The translations under genes and the position numbers were made by a program. A DNA stretch of 64,000 bases. Origin: Portulaca oleracea. Its lineage: Eukaryota; Streptophyta; Magnoliopsida; Caryophyllales; Portulacaceae. This document shows, in pieces, positions 32,808-45,439 of the stretch. The stretch is from positions 32,696,830 to 32,760,829 of the forward strand of contig CM055879.1 of assembly GCA_029582165.1 (NCBI GenBank). The letters are read 5' to 3'. The notes beneath the pieces were generated by a model, which was given only the letters and a program-made list of their open reading frames with translations, ran no database searches and was not told the origin of the DNA. Each line of letters starts with the position of its first letter. Position 1 is the stretch's first letter.

Positions 32808-34475
32808 ATGATCTCGATCTTTCTACTATTCTTGATTTACACTATACTCCAAAACCCTCTTACTGGCAATGTTAATAATCGTACAAATATCAACAGCTAC
32901 CTAGATGCACATGAACCAAACAGTTATATTGAAGCTAGCAAACACCCTGGCTGGGTGGAAGCTATGAAACAGGAGCTAAGGGCCTTAGAAGAGAACCACA
33001 CTTGGGAAATGGTTGTTCTTCCAAAAGGTAGAAAAACCATTGATAGTAAATGGGTCTACAAGGTAAAACACAAACCAGATGGGAGTATAGAAAGACTGAA
33101 AGCTAGGTTAGTTGTTCGAGGGTTTACCCAAAAAGCTGGAATTTATTACAATGAAACTTTCTCCCCTGTTGTGAGAATGACCACCATTAGGACCATGATG
33201 TCTGTGGCAGTTAAAAGAGATTGGCCCCTTTTTCAATTAGACACTAACAATGCTTTTCTTCATGGGGACCTCCATGAAGAAATTTATATGAAGGTGCCTG
33301 ATGGAGTCTATAATACAAATTCAAATGTTGTTTGTAAACTCAATAAATCTTTGTATGGTTTAAAACAGGCCTCAAGACAATGGTATGCTAAACTTACAGA
33401 AGTTCTTTATAAAAGGGGGTATAAACATTCTGAAAATGACTACTCCCTGTTCTATAGAAGATCAGGAGGCAAATCAATTTACCTTGCTGTCTATGTCGAT
33501 GATTTGCTTATTACTGGTAGTGACATTACAGAAATAAATTCTTTAAAAACTCACTTACATGAAGTTTTTAAAATAAAGGATCTTGGTACTGCTAGATTTT
33601 TCCTTGGGATGGAGATTATTAACATTGCAGGGGGCCTAGTTTTAACACAAAAGAAGTTCACACGAGAACTTCTCTATGAGTTTGGAACAGAGGGCATGAA
33701 AGCTGTTGTTTCACCAATGGATATTAACAACAAGTTGTCACCAGAAACAGGTAGCACTTTGACTGATCCTACTCGTTATAGACAACTAGTGGGTAAGTTA
33801 AATTTCTTGGTAAATACAAGGCCAGACATAGCTTTTACTATCCAACATCTCAGTCAATACTTAAAATGTCCCACTGATTTACACTGGAAAGCAGCCATTC
33901 ATGTTCTAAAGTATTTAAAAGGTAACCCAGATTTAGGTATTGTAATACATAAAGATGATGTTTTTACTTTACAAGGTTTTAGTGATTCTGATTGGGGCGC
34001 CTGTAAGTATAGCAGGAGGTCTATATCTGGTTTTGTTATCTTTCTTGGTAAAACTTTGATCTCATGGAAATCCAAGAAACAACATGTGGTCTCACTATCC
34101 TCGGCAGAAGCTGAATATAGGAGCTTGAGGCGTTTGGTTGCAGAATTGGCTTGGCTCAGTAGGTTGCTGTCAGAGTTCCAGGTTAACACTGTTACACCAA
34201 TCCCCATCAAGTATGATAACCAGGCTGCCATATACATCGCACACAACCCAGTGTATCACGAGAGAACAAAGCACATCGAGATCGATTGTCATTATGTTAG
34301 AGAGAAGCTTGCTGAAGGTTTGATTACATTGCACCATGTGCCTACCAACTCCCAACTAGCTGATATCATGACAAAGGCACTCCCAGGAACAAGACATCAA
34401 CAGAACCTTGGCAAATTGGGATGTTTGCCACCCTCCAATTTGAGGGGGGGTGTTAGAGTTATAGATGGAAGCTAG
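32808..34475 (+). pseudogene. Copia reverse transcriptase and RNase H segment
   Basis: The true entry is near 32870, after another frame change. Visible are GWVEAMKQELRALEENHTWE, the first catalytic motif FQLDTNNAFLHGDL (Thr replaces the usual Val), the YVDD catalytic box (about 33496-33507) and the RNase H blocks GFSDSDWG, SLSSAEAEYR and TKHIEIDCHYVRE. The segment is about 540 codons, full length for the family, and runs into the first bases of the 3' LTR. This domain may still fold, but it is separated from gag and integrase by breaks. Confidence 0.9.
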
Positions 34476-34708
34476 ATATGTATTTAGGTTTAATTTCACA
34501 TTCTGTTTCTTTTATTTTTCTTTGTTTTAGTTTTTGGGCCGGCTCTCTTCTTTGGGCCGTTTTCCCTGTTTTTCCCTTTATATTTTTTGAGTTGTGTTTA
34601 GGTTTGATAGACAGAGAAACTAGTAGCTTTTTCCTTCTCAAGTTGAAATTCAACTTGGCTGCTCTTTCCTTCTTCTTTCTCTATTAAGTTCACAGTTGAA
34701 CTTTTACA
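34451..34708 (+). repeat. 3' LTR of the copia element
   Basis: 258 bp, about six transitions relative to the 5' LTR, followed by the TACGT duplication. Confidence 0.9.
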
Positions 34709-34713
34709 TACGT

Positions 34714-36112
34714 CGATGTACATACTTAAAAAAAAATAATAATAATATAAAAGCAACTCACTTCACGGTTCACATGTCACGACTCACTTTCGATCAATTG
34801 GAATGTCCAAGTAGATATTCCACAATGCAGGGTCTAATGTAGGCTATTTTTTAATACCAGGTGGAATATTTCAACTAAAAGTTTAAGTTGATAGTTGTAT
34901 GTCCAATAATAATTTTATACTCTAACAATATATAATGTATAACTGCCGTTAATCTGGTGTTTGGTTAAAACATATCGCTGCAAAGATGTTTTAAATGTTT
35001 GTTGATAAACGTTTCCTATTGATTTCAGATAGTAGAGTCCATGGAGAGAAAATAATGCTGATCCATACCTGCCGTAGAAGTAGAACTAACAAAAAACTGA
35101 AATCTACACTTTCATGTTGGGCCGATCCAAAGGGTTAAAATTGCACCGAAAACACAAAACAGGAAAATGAAGATGGGCTGATCAAAAATGTTAGAGTGGG
35201 CCTAAATGTATGGTGGAGTCGGGCTCTATTTTAGGCCAGTGATTAATTGGGCCACCAACTAACTCTTCCAAGTCCAATATTGCTTCTTCATATGCAAGTC
35301 TAGGTTTAGCCTGTGGCTAAGTAATTGTTCTTAGTGAAGCCGGGTTGGGGGGATGGTAGTCGCCTTAGTGATTGGTTCAAAGTTTTTCTGAGGACTTGGA
35401 GCGGATTAATACATAGAAGTGGAACCTAATTTTAATATAAATAAATAAATAAGATTATTAAAATATATACATTATTGGCAGGGATGAAGTTAACCTTTAA
35501 TGTCAAGCTGGTCAAAAATAGTAACTCAATATATTTGACCATATTAACGGTTAAAAAAAATGAAAACTAAATGAAATAATGATAAAGTGACAATTTATAA
35601 TAGCAAACAATGGAAACAAAAATTTAAAAATAAAAAAATAAAAGGAATCCAACAGATATGGAATGATATAATTCTCTTTGCATAAAGCAAAAAAAAAAAA
35701 AAAAAAAAATTAAACCCTCTTAATTTGAACACAAGACCTTACAATTTCTTTGGCAAGATATACAAAATTTTGTCCATTTCACCTCCGAATATCTACAATA
35801 TTTTGTATGGGTCAGGGGGTTGGTTGCCCCCTCTTGCCCCAATGAAGCCCCGTCCCTGATTATTTATAAATTAATATCAATTTTTCAATTTTCATTATTA
35901 ATGACTTAATGCTAAAATTAAGTGTGGTATTGTGATCATAATAATCGAACAATGTCATAGTCTAGTGTATATGGTGCTTAGTTGAAAATTAATTTTTTTT
36001 TCAAAAGAAATTATATGTCAACAACAATAAACCTTTCATAATTGGGGGTACCCTGGAATCAATTTGGTGCGATTCGCCGATAATCCACCAAACTGATGTT
36101 TTGATCTTTTAG
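34714..36112. other. AT-rich intergenic DNA
   Basis: It contains an A run of about 23 bases at 35688-35709. No gene or bounded repeat is recognised. Confidence 0.45.
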
Positions 36113-37650
36113 TAGCGTGTTTGAGTTGTGTTGATTTTGGCAGTTGTGATAGGTTCTATGATAGGTTTAGTGGTGGGAAGGAAGGAGCCAAGGTCAATGC
36201 GGTTGTAAGATGGGAAATAATACAGATGCCAAAGTCAAAAGGAGGATTAGGAGTTGGAGATGTGTTGATAAAAAATGCAGGTTTGCTGTTTAAGTGGTGG
36301 TGGAGATACGGTTCAGAGGAGGGAGCTCTATGGAGGAAAGTGGTGAATTCGATTCACGAGAATGATGAAGCAAAATTGCCTAATCCGTTCAGATTAGGAG
36401 AGCCGGGAATTTGGAGAGAAATCAAGAAGTTGGGAAAGGACACAGGCCCAACAAAACAAAGTTTCTGGCAGCAGCTGAAGATCAAATTGGGGGATGGAAG
36501 TAAAGTAAGGTTTTGGGATGATCCATGGATTGAATCAAAACCATTAAGAGAAGCGTTCCCAAGGCTGTATAAGGTCTCTTCACAGAAGGGATGTGTGGTG
36601 AAGGATATGGGCTGGTTTGAAGGAAATTGTTGGAGGTGGTGCCTCACTTGGATTAGAGGGTTGAATTTACAGGAGCTGGAGGAGGAAATAACTTTGAGAG
36701 CTATGCTCCAACAACACCATCCAAGGCACGATGAAGGAGATGAGGTAGAGTGGAACAATGGCGGAGAATATCTTTGTGAAATCCTTGCAATGATGGTGAA
36801 GAGCTGCAATGAGTCTGCTCAAATTGACTCGATTGTGTGCAAAGCTTGGAAGAAACTAGCACCTCCAAGAGTTGAAATTTTGGTTTGGATGGCTCTAATT
36901 GGAAAAATGAATACTAGAGGACACTATGTAGGAAAGGGATCTTTGCCACAAGAACTTAACACATGCCCTTTGTGTAACATGAGAGGAGAGGATATCAATC
37001 ACATCTTCCTGTATTGTGAGGTAACCCAGCAGATCTGGAAAAAACTGATGCAAGATTTGGGATGGGAAATTGAGATGGAGGAGGAACTCAAGGAGTGGTT
37101 CAAAAAATGGATGGAGGTGAGTTTCAAAAATAAGATGAGGAAGAGGCTTTGGATGACAACTTTTTTTGCAACATTGTGGACAATCTGGAAAACGAATCAG
37201 GTTTTCGAACAAGAAGACTGATAGGAGAACAATGGTGCAAATCATTCAGAGGAGAGTTGCTATGTGGGCGTCATGCTGGAAAGAAGGGTTGCCATACTCT
37301 GTGGATACCATTGCAAGAAAATTCAATGAGATCCCCTTTATTTTTAATTGAAATCAACAACCACAGACAAGCAAGGTATGCAAGCAAAATTGAGAAGAAG
37401 CTACATAGAGGATGATGGGGACAGAAAGGCATTCAAAGGCTGTGCTAGTGTGGGTGAGTTGTCGACAGAAGAAATGGGACAGCAAACCCCAATTTTGATG
37501 AGCAATTTTGATAAGCAATTTTGGATGGGTATATTGGTCTTGAACTTGGCCCAATATCTTTGGGTTGGATTGTATGGCAATATGTGCTCAGTGGCACTTT
37601 TGGAATAGTGAATCTCTTTTGGGCCTTTGCCCTCATTTATCGAAAAAAAA
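36113..37650 (+). pseudogene. 5'-truncated LINE, 3' end of ORF2
   Basis: A 366-codon open frame (to 37221) matches the end of plant LINE ORF2. It has a PKSKGGLGVGDV motif after the reverse transcriptase, KVRFWDDPWI, and the zf-RVT domain: KLAPPRVEILVWMAL followed by CPLCNMRGEDINHIFLYC. A frame change near 37210 moves the last 40 codons (RRVAMWASCW) to another frame. The sequence then ends in a short untranslated tail and an A run (37643-37650). The 5' truncation and A tail fit target-primed insertion. The long uninterrupted frame suggests a younger copy than the other LINE pieces here. Confidence 0.85.
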
Positions 37651-38815
37651 CGAATTCAAATCATCTGGCTCTGTTCCAAAAAATTAACGTTTAGATAGCA
37701 GATAGTAGTTTTAGTGGCGGATAAGGGATGATTATTTAAATAGGAATTGTGCTCGGCAAATTTAGCGGTTGAGTTAGCAGATTTATGTAAATTAACATTA
37801 AAAAATATGAATAATTTCCAACAATAGAATTTACAAAGTGTATTTTTTGACCAAAAAATACGAAACACTACTCCAAGTCTCCCAACGCTAACGTTGATTT
37901 GATTAACGTTTCACAATCAGTACTTGAAATGCTAGATGTTCTTCAAAATGCTATCCTACCGGACACTGATATTTATGTAATTAGAGTTTTGACTAGGTCA
38001 AAACGTTAAACGCTACTCTAAACACCACTGTCAAGCACAACCATAATAATTATAATGTTCTACAAATATCCTACTATGTTCATTTTGATGTACAGTAACA
38101 TAAGATGGTACGAGTATAAAGGGCAGGCTCATTGGGCCAAAATTGCGTTGATACATGTATGACCATATGACATATTCCATGTACGACTATATTTCATATC
38201 GATTTAGCACTAAAATATATTATTCCCATTGAACAAAAGCTATATATATAGAGATACATAAACTTATTTTATAGAGAGATATATAAACTCATTTTAGCGG
38301 TGCAAATATACAAAAGTACGTAAATAGTACACTTACAAGTTACAACACAATGTATCTATATATCTTTTGGTTTGTCTTCTTCAATAGCCAGACAAGTGTG
38401 TGCGGGGTGTACCTATATATGTATCTTTTGAAGTTTTGTATTAGAGGCGTGCTTTTATACGCCTTAACGGCAAGGCAACGTAAGTAAGTTGGAACAATTA
38501 AAGGAAAAGAAAATAGATGTTAAGCATTTCAATTCACTTGATATGGTTTCAAATTAAGGGGTTCTAATATGACTTCACATCCATCAACCAAAATTGCCTA
38601 CATATGGCATCGAAATTGAGTAGATCGACATCTTTTTCATGTTAATTATTTATAATCAAGGTACTTGGCTTGGTTGTTTTATCTTAAACAAGAAGACATC
38701 TTCTTTTCTTATTCCAACATTTATGTACACCTTTTTTAATGGAATATACACGCTTATATTTATATAAAAAATTATTCGAAGGTAACCAATAATGCTAAAA
38801 ATTGGCTATGAGACC

Positions 38816-38817
<2 letters not shown>
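37651..38817. other. AT-rich intergenic DNA
   Basis: No gene, RNA or bounded repeat is seen. Confidence 0.45.

Positions 38818-38894
<77 letters not shown>
38818..38894. repeat. (AT)n microsatellite
   Basis: An uninterrupted AT dinucleotide run of about 77 bases (about 38 units). It is likely to be length-variable between individuals. Confidence 0.95.
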
Positions 38895-38896
<2 letters not shown>

Positions 38897-39069
38897 CACA
38901 ATTACTTGTATTTTTGTGTTTCAATTAATGTTTTTATTATTGAATGCTCGGCTCAATTTTCGACATTGCAATGTATGTAAAATTGTGTTGTATATGTATC
39001 TTTTCGGTTATCATTTATCAACATGGATACGTAAAGTTTTAGAAAGTGTCCATTGGTACACAAGATATC

Positions 39070-39540
39070 TAAAATTATTGGAGAGATCCAATGCGGGAAC
39101 TCATTTCAATCAAATTTCATAGTAACAAGTTACATGAGGTTTCATTTTAAAATCAATTGATGTTAACAAGAGTGACTCACTTGATTTATATATCATGTCA
39201 ATTCCCTTTACTTTTCTGATGTGGAATATCTTACTCATTGGTGAGTCTCAACAATCTCATCCTTCACATATGAGTCTCGTACAAACCACATCCACGAGCG
39301 CTCTTAGCTTCCTTGGTCAGAAACCTCTTTTCCTTGTCAAGGTTTCAAATCACCATCAAAAGCTCAACATAGCCGCATCTTACTCCACATAGTCTATATC
39401 CTACTCTATTTGGATTATCAACTCTTATACCACTTAATACTACTTGTTGGGAGATCCAAGATAAAAGCTCACTTCAACCGAAATCCATGATAACAACTGA
39501 GGTTTCATTTTAAATTCAATAAAGACTAATAATCAACTTA
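39070..39540 (-). mobile_element. Decayed TRIM element
   Basis: It matches the TRIM at 53725-54375 in layout: an LTR-like block with GAGATCCAA...CTTACTCATTGGTGAGTCTCAA, an internal block with ATAGCCGCATCTTACTCCACA, the antisense primer-site remnant CTTATACCACTT, and a second, truncated LTR starting TGTTGGGAGATCCAAG near 39446. On the minus strand it runs LTR, primer site, interior, LTR. It cannot encode protein. Confidence 0.6.
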
Positions 39541-39543
39541 ATT

Positions 39544-40660
39544 TAGGTCATATTCTTTTACGCGATTGGTATGATGCGGAAATAGTGCGGTATGGTAAAA
39601 TTCTGAAAAGTGCGGTGATGTGTGGAATGTGTAGGAACCCAAGAGGGGGGTGAATTTGACAAATAAACTCTACACATTAGGTAAGGACGTTAGAGCAAAC
39701 TTCCTTGATTTCAAACCAAGGATCAAAACACAGTATAACTGAACCTCATTATATTTATAACAATCAAAGAACAAGTTACACTTAGAAAACAAAACAAAAA
39801 GTAACAGTATTGATAGGTTCACTGACCAAGGCCGAAGGTCCTTGAGACAGCTACAGATAAGGATCGTCGTAGGAAAAACCCTAGCGGCGATTTAGAACAT
39901 GATGGATTACATTGAAGCTGAAACTCACATAGCCTTAGTCCGTCAAGGCTCTGCTACACATCTTCTCACCACCACATTTGGATATAACAAACAGTCACCA
40001 AGGTCCTCGGCTATACCTTCACCAGAAGTCCTTTACTGGCTACCTTCACCCTGGAACCATTGGCTACAAACTCAAAAATCCTCACGATTTCCTACTCTGT
40101 GATTACTTTCGTAGAATCGCCTAACTCTTTAATCATCAATTCTTCTATTTATAATGGTAGCTTGGCAGACCGTTGGAATTGATCATTTCCTTTCTCCGTT
40201 CTTCCTTCCTTCTTAGCACAATATCCTTTCTTGGCAGCAATTGCAATCTTCTAGATTTTCTTTCTTTGTGGTTATTATATCCTGAAATAAGGAGATATGT
40301 ATTTTATCAAATTGCAATTAATAGAGGAAGAAGGGTATCAATAATATTCCCAATCAACTTCCCTTTTCTAGATCAGAATATCTAATCAAAATATTCTGAT
40401 CAAAATATCTAATCAGATCAGAATATCTAATCAGAATACATTGTGCGTGATTTTGGCTTTCATTCAAAACTTCATATGTTTCATATAAGGTCTTTCGTGG
40501 ATGCGTATGTGAAGGACTTTGACCCTGGTCCCAACAGAATGATATGGTAAAATTTTTGGAAAGTATAATTGATATGGTATGTGAAAAGAAAATGTGAAAA
40601 GTAGAGAAGAAAAGTGAGGAAGAGAAAAATGAGGAGATATATATCGATAACGAAAATGAT
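39544..40660. mobile_element. hAT-like MITE split by a solo LTR
   Basis: The left part (39544-39629) and right part (40537-40660) together match the MITE at 52751-53021: GCGGTATGGTAAAATT and GTGTGGAATG on the left, then ATGGTAAAATTTTTGGAAAG and GAAAAGTGAGGAA on the right. The right end continues into further inverted-repeat sequence (40665-41031) and is not defined. Confidence 0.6.
39630..40536. mobile_element. Solo LTR of a retrotransposon
   Basis: It is 907 bp, starts TGTAGGAACCCAAGAGGGGG and ends GGTCCCAACA, flanked by perfect GAATG duplications (39625-39629 and 40537-40541). The host MITE reads continuously when this block is skipped, so the boundaries are firm. No internal region remains, as expected after recombination between two LTRs. 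The start resembles LTRs of some plant copia elements, but superfamily is uncertain. Confidence 0.85.
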
Positions 40661-42926
40661 AAACATCTTGACGCAAGATGGTTCATAACTATCTTGCATT
40701 TTTTTCTAAATCACCAATAAACTTAAATGTAAGTGTATTTAAATCATTCTAAATGTATGTTTCATTATTTTTAGGGTTATTACAACTTATAAACAATTTA
40801 AAAGTAATTATTTATTTATATTTATTTCATAAATATAAAACTATGTCTAAAATGTGCATTTTCTACTATGATTGATAAAATTAGGCTATTATTATACTTT
40901 TTGACCTAGATAATAAGTATTATGTTATTATAATTGATAAATATATATAATTATTAAAAACTATTAATAAAAGTTACAAAAATATGAAATATGACTAATT
41001 CAAGATGGTTAAGATCCATCCTGAGTCAAGATGATTATCATGGTCCGATGGATGATGATTATAGTAAAATATAATATGGTGTGGGAGAAAAAATAAAAAG
41101 ATATATTAGTAATGATTATGATAAAGTGTGACAGCATAACACAACTCATATTAAGAAAAGTAAAAATGCCAATAAGGACGATACCAATTACAGCCCAAAG
41201 AAAACGATTTTACCAGTCTATCTTTAGGGTTTTTTCTTGGAAAAAGTGAAACAAGCGGAGGGATAATATCTCAAGAGGAGGAGTACGTACAGAGAAGTAC
41301 ACAGTAAAGACTGACATCATAGAGCAGTAAAGATTGGAAATCCCCGGTTTCGATACGCAACTTCTTGCAAACAAGGAAAAAAAAGCAATGAAAATGAACG
41401 TGAGATAGATAGAGGGCGGATGGGTCCCACTATATGCGGCGAGACGCAGCACCAACAACACTGGGAATCATTTTGAGAAGTCTAAACAAATGTCTACCTT
41501 TCTTTTTCTTTTTCTTTTCTCGTTTTTGTTAGTAACTAAGTCACTGTCAACAGAACAGACCACTGCAAACTGCAAATGCCAAGACAAAAGCATGGGTTGA
41601 TGACGTGGGTACCACTTCTGATGGAGAACACTAAAATACATTTTATTTTCGTATTTTACTAGAGGAAAGCTGACGTGTATTCCACACAAGTTCCCCACTC
41701 ACATTACAAATCCCATCACATTCCAATATCAAAATTTGTGTTCAATTCATTCATTATAGGCTTTAAGTCATACTCCAATAACTTACTACACTAGTTTCTT
41801 TTGAAGAAACAGTACTTCCTACCTCACAAATTATGCCTAAAACATGGAAATAATCCATCCTCAACCTTTGGTGTTACACATTCAATCTCAACTTTCAAGG
41901 ATGACTAAGATATTATAATATATTCATTTATTTAATATATAAATTATAATTTTTCATCTGAAATTATATAAAATTTTAATTTTTTTTAAGTACAGAATAG
42001 TCATGGCCACTCTCAATTATAATGGAAATCTCCCCATATCTTTAAGAATGATTCTTAATTTGATTTCTTGCATCTTATCTTAAGTGAGATTTTTTCTTAT
42101 TATAAATTTAAAGATAATAATATTATATAAAATATTCAAATTGAACCTCCCTAATTATATATGGATGTTTATATTGGCCGGAACAAACTGTGGATGCTTA
42201 TATAAAATTTGTCAATTTTTTGTTCATTTTTTTGGAGGGGGCAGTCAGAAGAAGGTGTATTAGCAAATATGGGATGATAATATAGAAGGAGCATTTAATC
42301 ATATCATCATATCTTATATTGTTTAATTAAGATATGCAGTAGAAATTACGAAAAAAAAAAAGTATGGTTTAGCTGTTTAAGTCAAGCATATCTTTAAAGA
42401 CTAACATTATCTTACAATTAAGATCAAATCAAGGAGGGAATAGCATAAAAGAAGCCAATCCGAAAACTAGAAAGAACCCACTAACAAATTGATGGGACCG
42501 CAACATAATCTATGCCCTAAGATTATCATAATGCATGTCGGTGGAAATTTAATTACTTTGGTGCAACCTCATTTTATTAATTCCATACAAATTCAATTGT
42601 CTTTTTTGCAGCATGCAGTCACAGATACAATTAAGATTGATGACATATACGGGAAAATAATTATATAATAATGGGCAAAATTTGTTACAGTCTCATGATT
42701 TTGTTAGAAAACAAAAACTCTCAGTCATCCCCATGCAAATGTTACAACTGCGACCTTCAAATCAAACCCAAAACCTTTGCCAGTGAAACCCTTGAAACTT
42801 AAACCTCACCAGCAAAACCCATGCAGCCTAACTTTGTCCTTTCTCTCAATATCCTTATTTAATCTCGATCTTAGTTTTAACAACAAACAAAAATAAAGCC
42901 AAAATTTTATTCACGAGAGGAATAAG
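40661..42926. other. Intergenic DNA with one inverted-repeat block
   Basis: Inverted ends ATCTTGACGCAAGATGG (40665) and its counterpart ending GAGTCAAGAT (41031) bound a possible MITE. The remainder is AT-rich with no gene; the last part is downstream of the LBD gene. Confidence 0.4.
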
Positions 42927-44672
42927 TTAGACAAAAAGATTGAGAAGCTTCCTCTTTTGTCCTCCAACAGCAGGGGCATCTCTGTCATTTTCATCACTGC
43001 TGTTCTCGAAGCTGCCGGTTGTCATCCCTGACAATCCACACGACCCCAACGACGTCGTTTGGTGGAGGTTTGGGACGTCAGACGCCCAGAAACGCATCAT
43101 CATGGCAGGGTTCACCGCTTGGGCGCTGTTGATGAGAGTTGGTACGGCGGCGCGTGGTGGGCAGATGAGGGCTTGCGCGAGTAGCTCCGGCGGGAAAGGG
43201 CGGAGGACGCCGCCGCGTAAGACGGTGTCGACGGCGGCTTGGCAGAGGTGCCAGTTGCCGGAGGAGAGGAGCCCCACTGCGCCGTTCACTGGGTTCACTG
43301 TTCTTCCGCATGCTTCAAACAACAAAGATTGGAATAGTGCTGCCATGGTTTTATACTCATGTTATTTAAAATAAATTTTAAAAAAAAGATACATCACTAA
43401 TTATAATATTTGATAAATCAACTACCAAATTTGACGCGGATAATGTTTTAAATGGTTAGGCTTTCATAATTAATTAGCTTATATGTGGTGGTGGACGAGG
43501 GAATAGTACTATAATAATTACGCCCATCTAATCGCAAAGATGTCATCTTTGACTTTAAAATTAGGGTTTAGGGATGTTTGTGGTACTGGTTGCAAAGTCT
43601 TATTCTCGATCCAAGACCGAAAAGCAAATTAATTAAACCTTATCACTCCTTTTTTTTGTACGGTGATATTGAACTTTTATCTCTGAATTGAGGTTGTTGG
43701 TTTGATTTAATTGGTTTGATTTGTCACGACTTACAAGTGTTCAAATTGTTTTAGCTATATTTCTTTGATTGATCTCACTAACTAAAGTGATACATATAGG
43801 TTAGGTATGGTGGATATAACATATGTTGTTTTGACTAAGACTCTAAATCCAAACTAATAATCTAAAATTCTCTCGATGTGAGGGATGTGAGGTATGAAGG
43901 GTGAGATAGCAGTATTATTTCTAAATTTTACAATTTAAAGAGCAACAAGTTTCAATTACCTTAACCTATAATTTAATGAAAAAAGGAGCATAGGAAAGTT
44001 AATGAAACATCTTACTTTAGTCGATTACAATTTAAATTAAAAAAATATAATCTTTTTCAACTATCCAAATTATGTATATGTCCTGAAAGGTAAAACTTAG
44101 GCTCATGTAATTTGCTAGCTATGAGATCATAATGGGCCACTAATCTCACTATTATTACCACGTTCAAACCCCCCCCCCCCCCCCCCCCCCCTTCAAATAT
44201 GACATGATTAACCAACACCCCCCACCCAGACGCAACTCTCCTAAAATTACCCAAAAAAATTGAAAAGATCATTATATTTCAAAGAGAAAAGCATTATTGG
44301 TATAGTACATACCACCATAGATACTGAAGTTTAGAGGGTGCTCAAAGAGATCACAGAATATATCTATAAGAGCAGAAGATTGATTCGTATAAGTATCATT
44401 TATTCTCGTGTTTTATTTTTCTAATATACGTTCTCATATGATGATGTACAATCATAATAATAATAATAATAATAATCTTATAAATTACCGGGACGTTGGT
44501 GGTGGGGGACGGCGGAGATGAAAGACATGAGATCAGCGCGGCCAAAGAACTTGGCGACGAAGAGGGTGGCGTTGGCCTGAGCTTCGGGGCCTTCAATCCA
44601 CTGTAAGCACGGCCGGAGAATGCAGCTTTCGCTGCAACCCTTTCTCAATACCCTGCAACCATTGCAGCTCAT
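42927..44672 (-). CDS. LBD: LOB-domain transcription factor, class II (LBD40-42 type)
   Basis: Two exons: 44672-44489 and 43339-42927, with a 1,149-bp GT-AG intron. The joint restores ...[17 protein letters not shown] in phase 1, giving 198 residues. The N-terminus is [20 protein letters not shown] with the C-x2-C-x6-C-x3-C zinc block (Cys 3, 6, 13, 17). Next come the GAS block ([15 protein letters not shown]) and the [16 protein letters not shown] region. The leucine-zipper-like helix of class I is absent, which with MSCNGC marks class II. Class II proteins act in the nucleus, several in nitrogen and anthocyanin responses. The C-terminus ends [15 protein letters not shown] plus a basic KRK. 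The start is the ATG at 44672; the frame is open slightly upstream without an ATG. A TTATAATA-like box lies near 44890 on the minus strand. The intron position is conserved in the family. Confidence 0.93.
44168..44190. repeat. Poly(C) tract in the LBD intron
   Basis: An uninterrupted run of about 23 C inside the intron (poly(G) on the coding strand). Such runs are often mis-sized by sequencing. Confidence 0.85.
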
Positions 44673-45439
44673 CTCGATCCAGATCTTACGATCCAACTGA
44701 TCGATACGATGGAACTTATTCTACTCTTCTTAATTAGTTAGAGAGAAAAGAGCCAAAGGGATATGAATGAATGAATGAATGATGGATTGAAATGAAGGTA
44801 GCCAACCAAGAGAAAGTACGCAAGCAAGAAAGAGTGAAAGAAAGAAAGGCTTTGTGTGAGTGTGTGGGTCTTCGGTGGCTGCCTATTATAATGCTGGGGA
44901 TTTTTTCTGTGGGTTACGTAAAGTAACCCTGGTTAGGTTTGCTTCAGTTTCATCTTTTCAAAGGGCCATTCTCATTGACTCTTTTCTTAGCTGAAATTGA
45001 CATACGTACTAACAAATAGTACGTAATATTTTAAAGGAAAATTGTATTTAAATTACGATAATAATTTGAATTTCAAAAATATATACAACGATCTGAATTG
45101 TTGAACCGTTGAATTTTAATAATACGCCATCAATCCAAGTTGCTCCAAGAGGAAGGATATTTTGGACCATTATAATCCAATACATGATAATTTGAATACT
45201 ATAATCCAATATATGATTAATTTAGACTACTAAAATTCAATATAATAGTATATTAAACTTTGGATTATTATAAAATAAGTGACATGCACATAGAAATTAA
45301 AGCCCCATATAGTTTGGATTATTAGATTCCATTTTTTTTATTCTAATTTCAATCTAATAACTGGTGGAAAAAGGCAAGTAAAATTATTTGTACGATAAAT
45401 AAAAAACATTCATTACAACATCACGGATATATAGTTAAG
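44673..45439 (-). promoter_or_regulatory. LBD leader and upstream region
   Basis: The first 200 bases or so contain GAATGAATGAATGAATGA and AGAAAGAAAG repeats, likely 5' leader. Beyond about 44890 is AT-rich upstream DNA. I assign no specific sites. Confidence 0.4.

Larger units (their letters stand above)
29855..34708 (+). mobile_element. Ty1/copia LTR retrotransposon, complete but broken
   Basis: The two LTRs are both 258 bp (29855-30112 and 34451-34708), start TGTTAGAG and end TTTTACA. They are flanked by perfect TACGT duplications (29850-29854 and 34709-34713). A tRNA-Met primer site follows the 5' LTR and a G-rich tract (TTGAGGGGGGG) precedes the 3' LTR. The LTRs differ at about six positions (around 2.3%), all transitions, so insertion was fairly recent. 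The interior encodes gag, protease, integrase, reverse transcriptase and RNase H in copia order, broken by frameshifts and stops. Confidence 0.95.

Noticed and set aside
38802..39122. 106-codon open frame with a YIYIYI run
   Set aside because: It is translation of the (AT)n microsatellite.
42940..43374. 144-codon plus-strand open frame over LBD exon 2
   Set aside because: It is the antisense shadow of the LBD coding exon.
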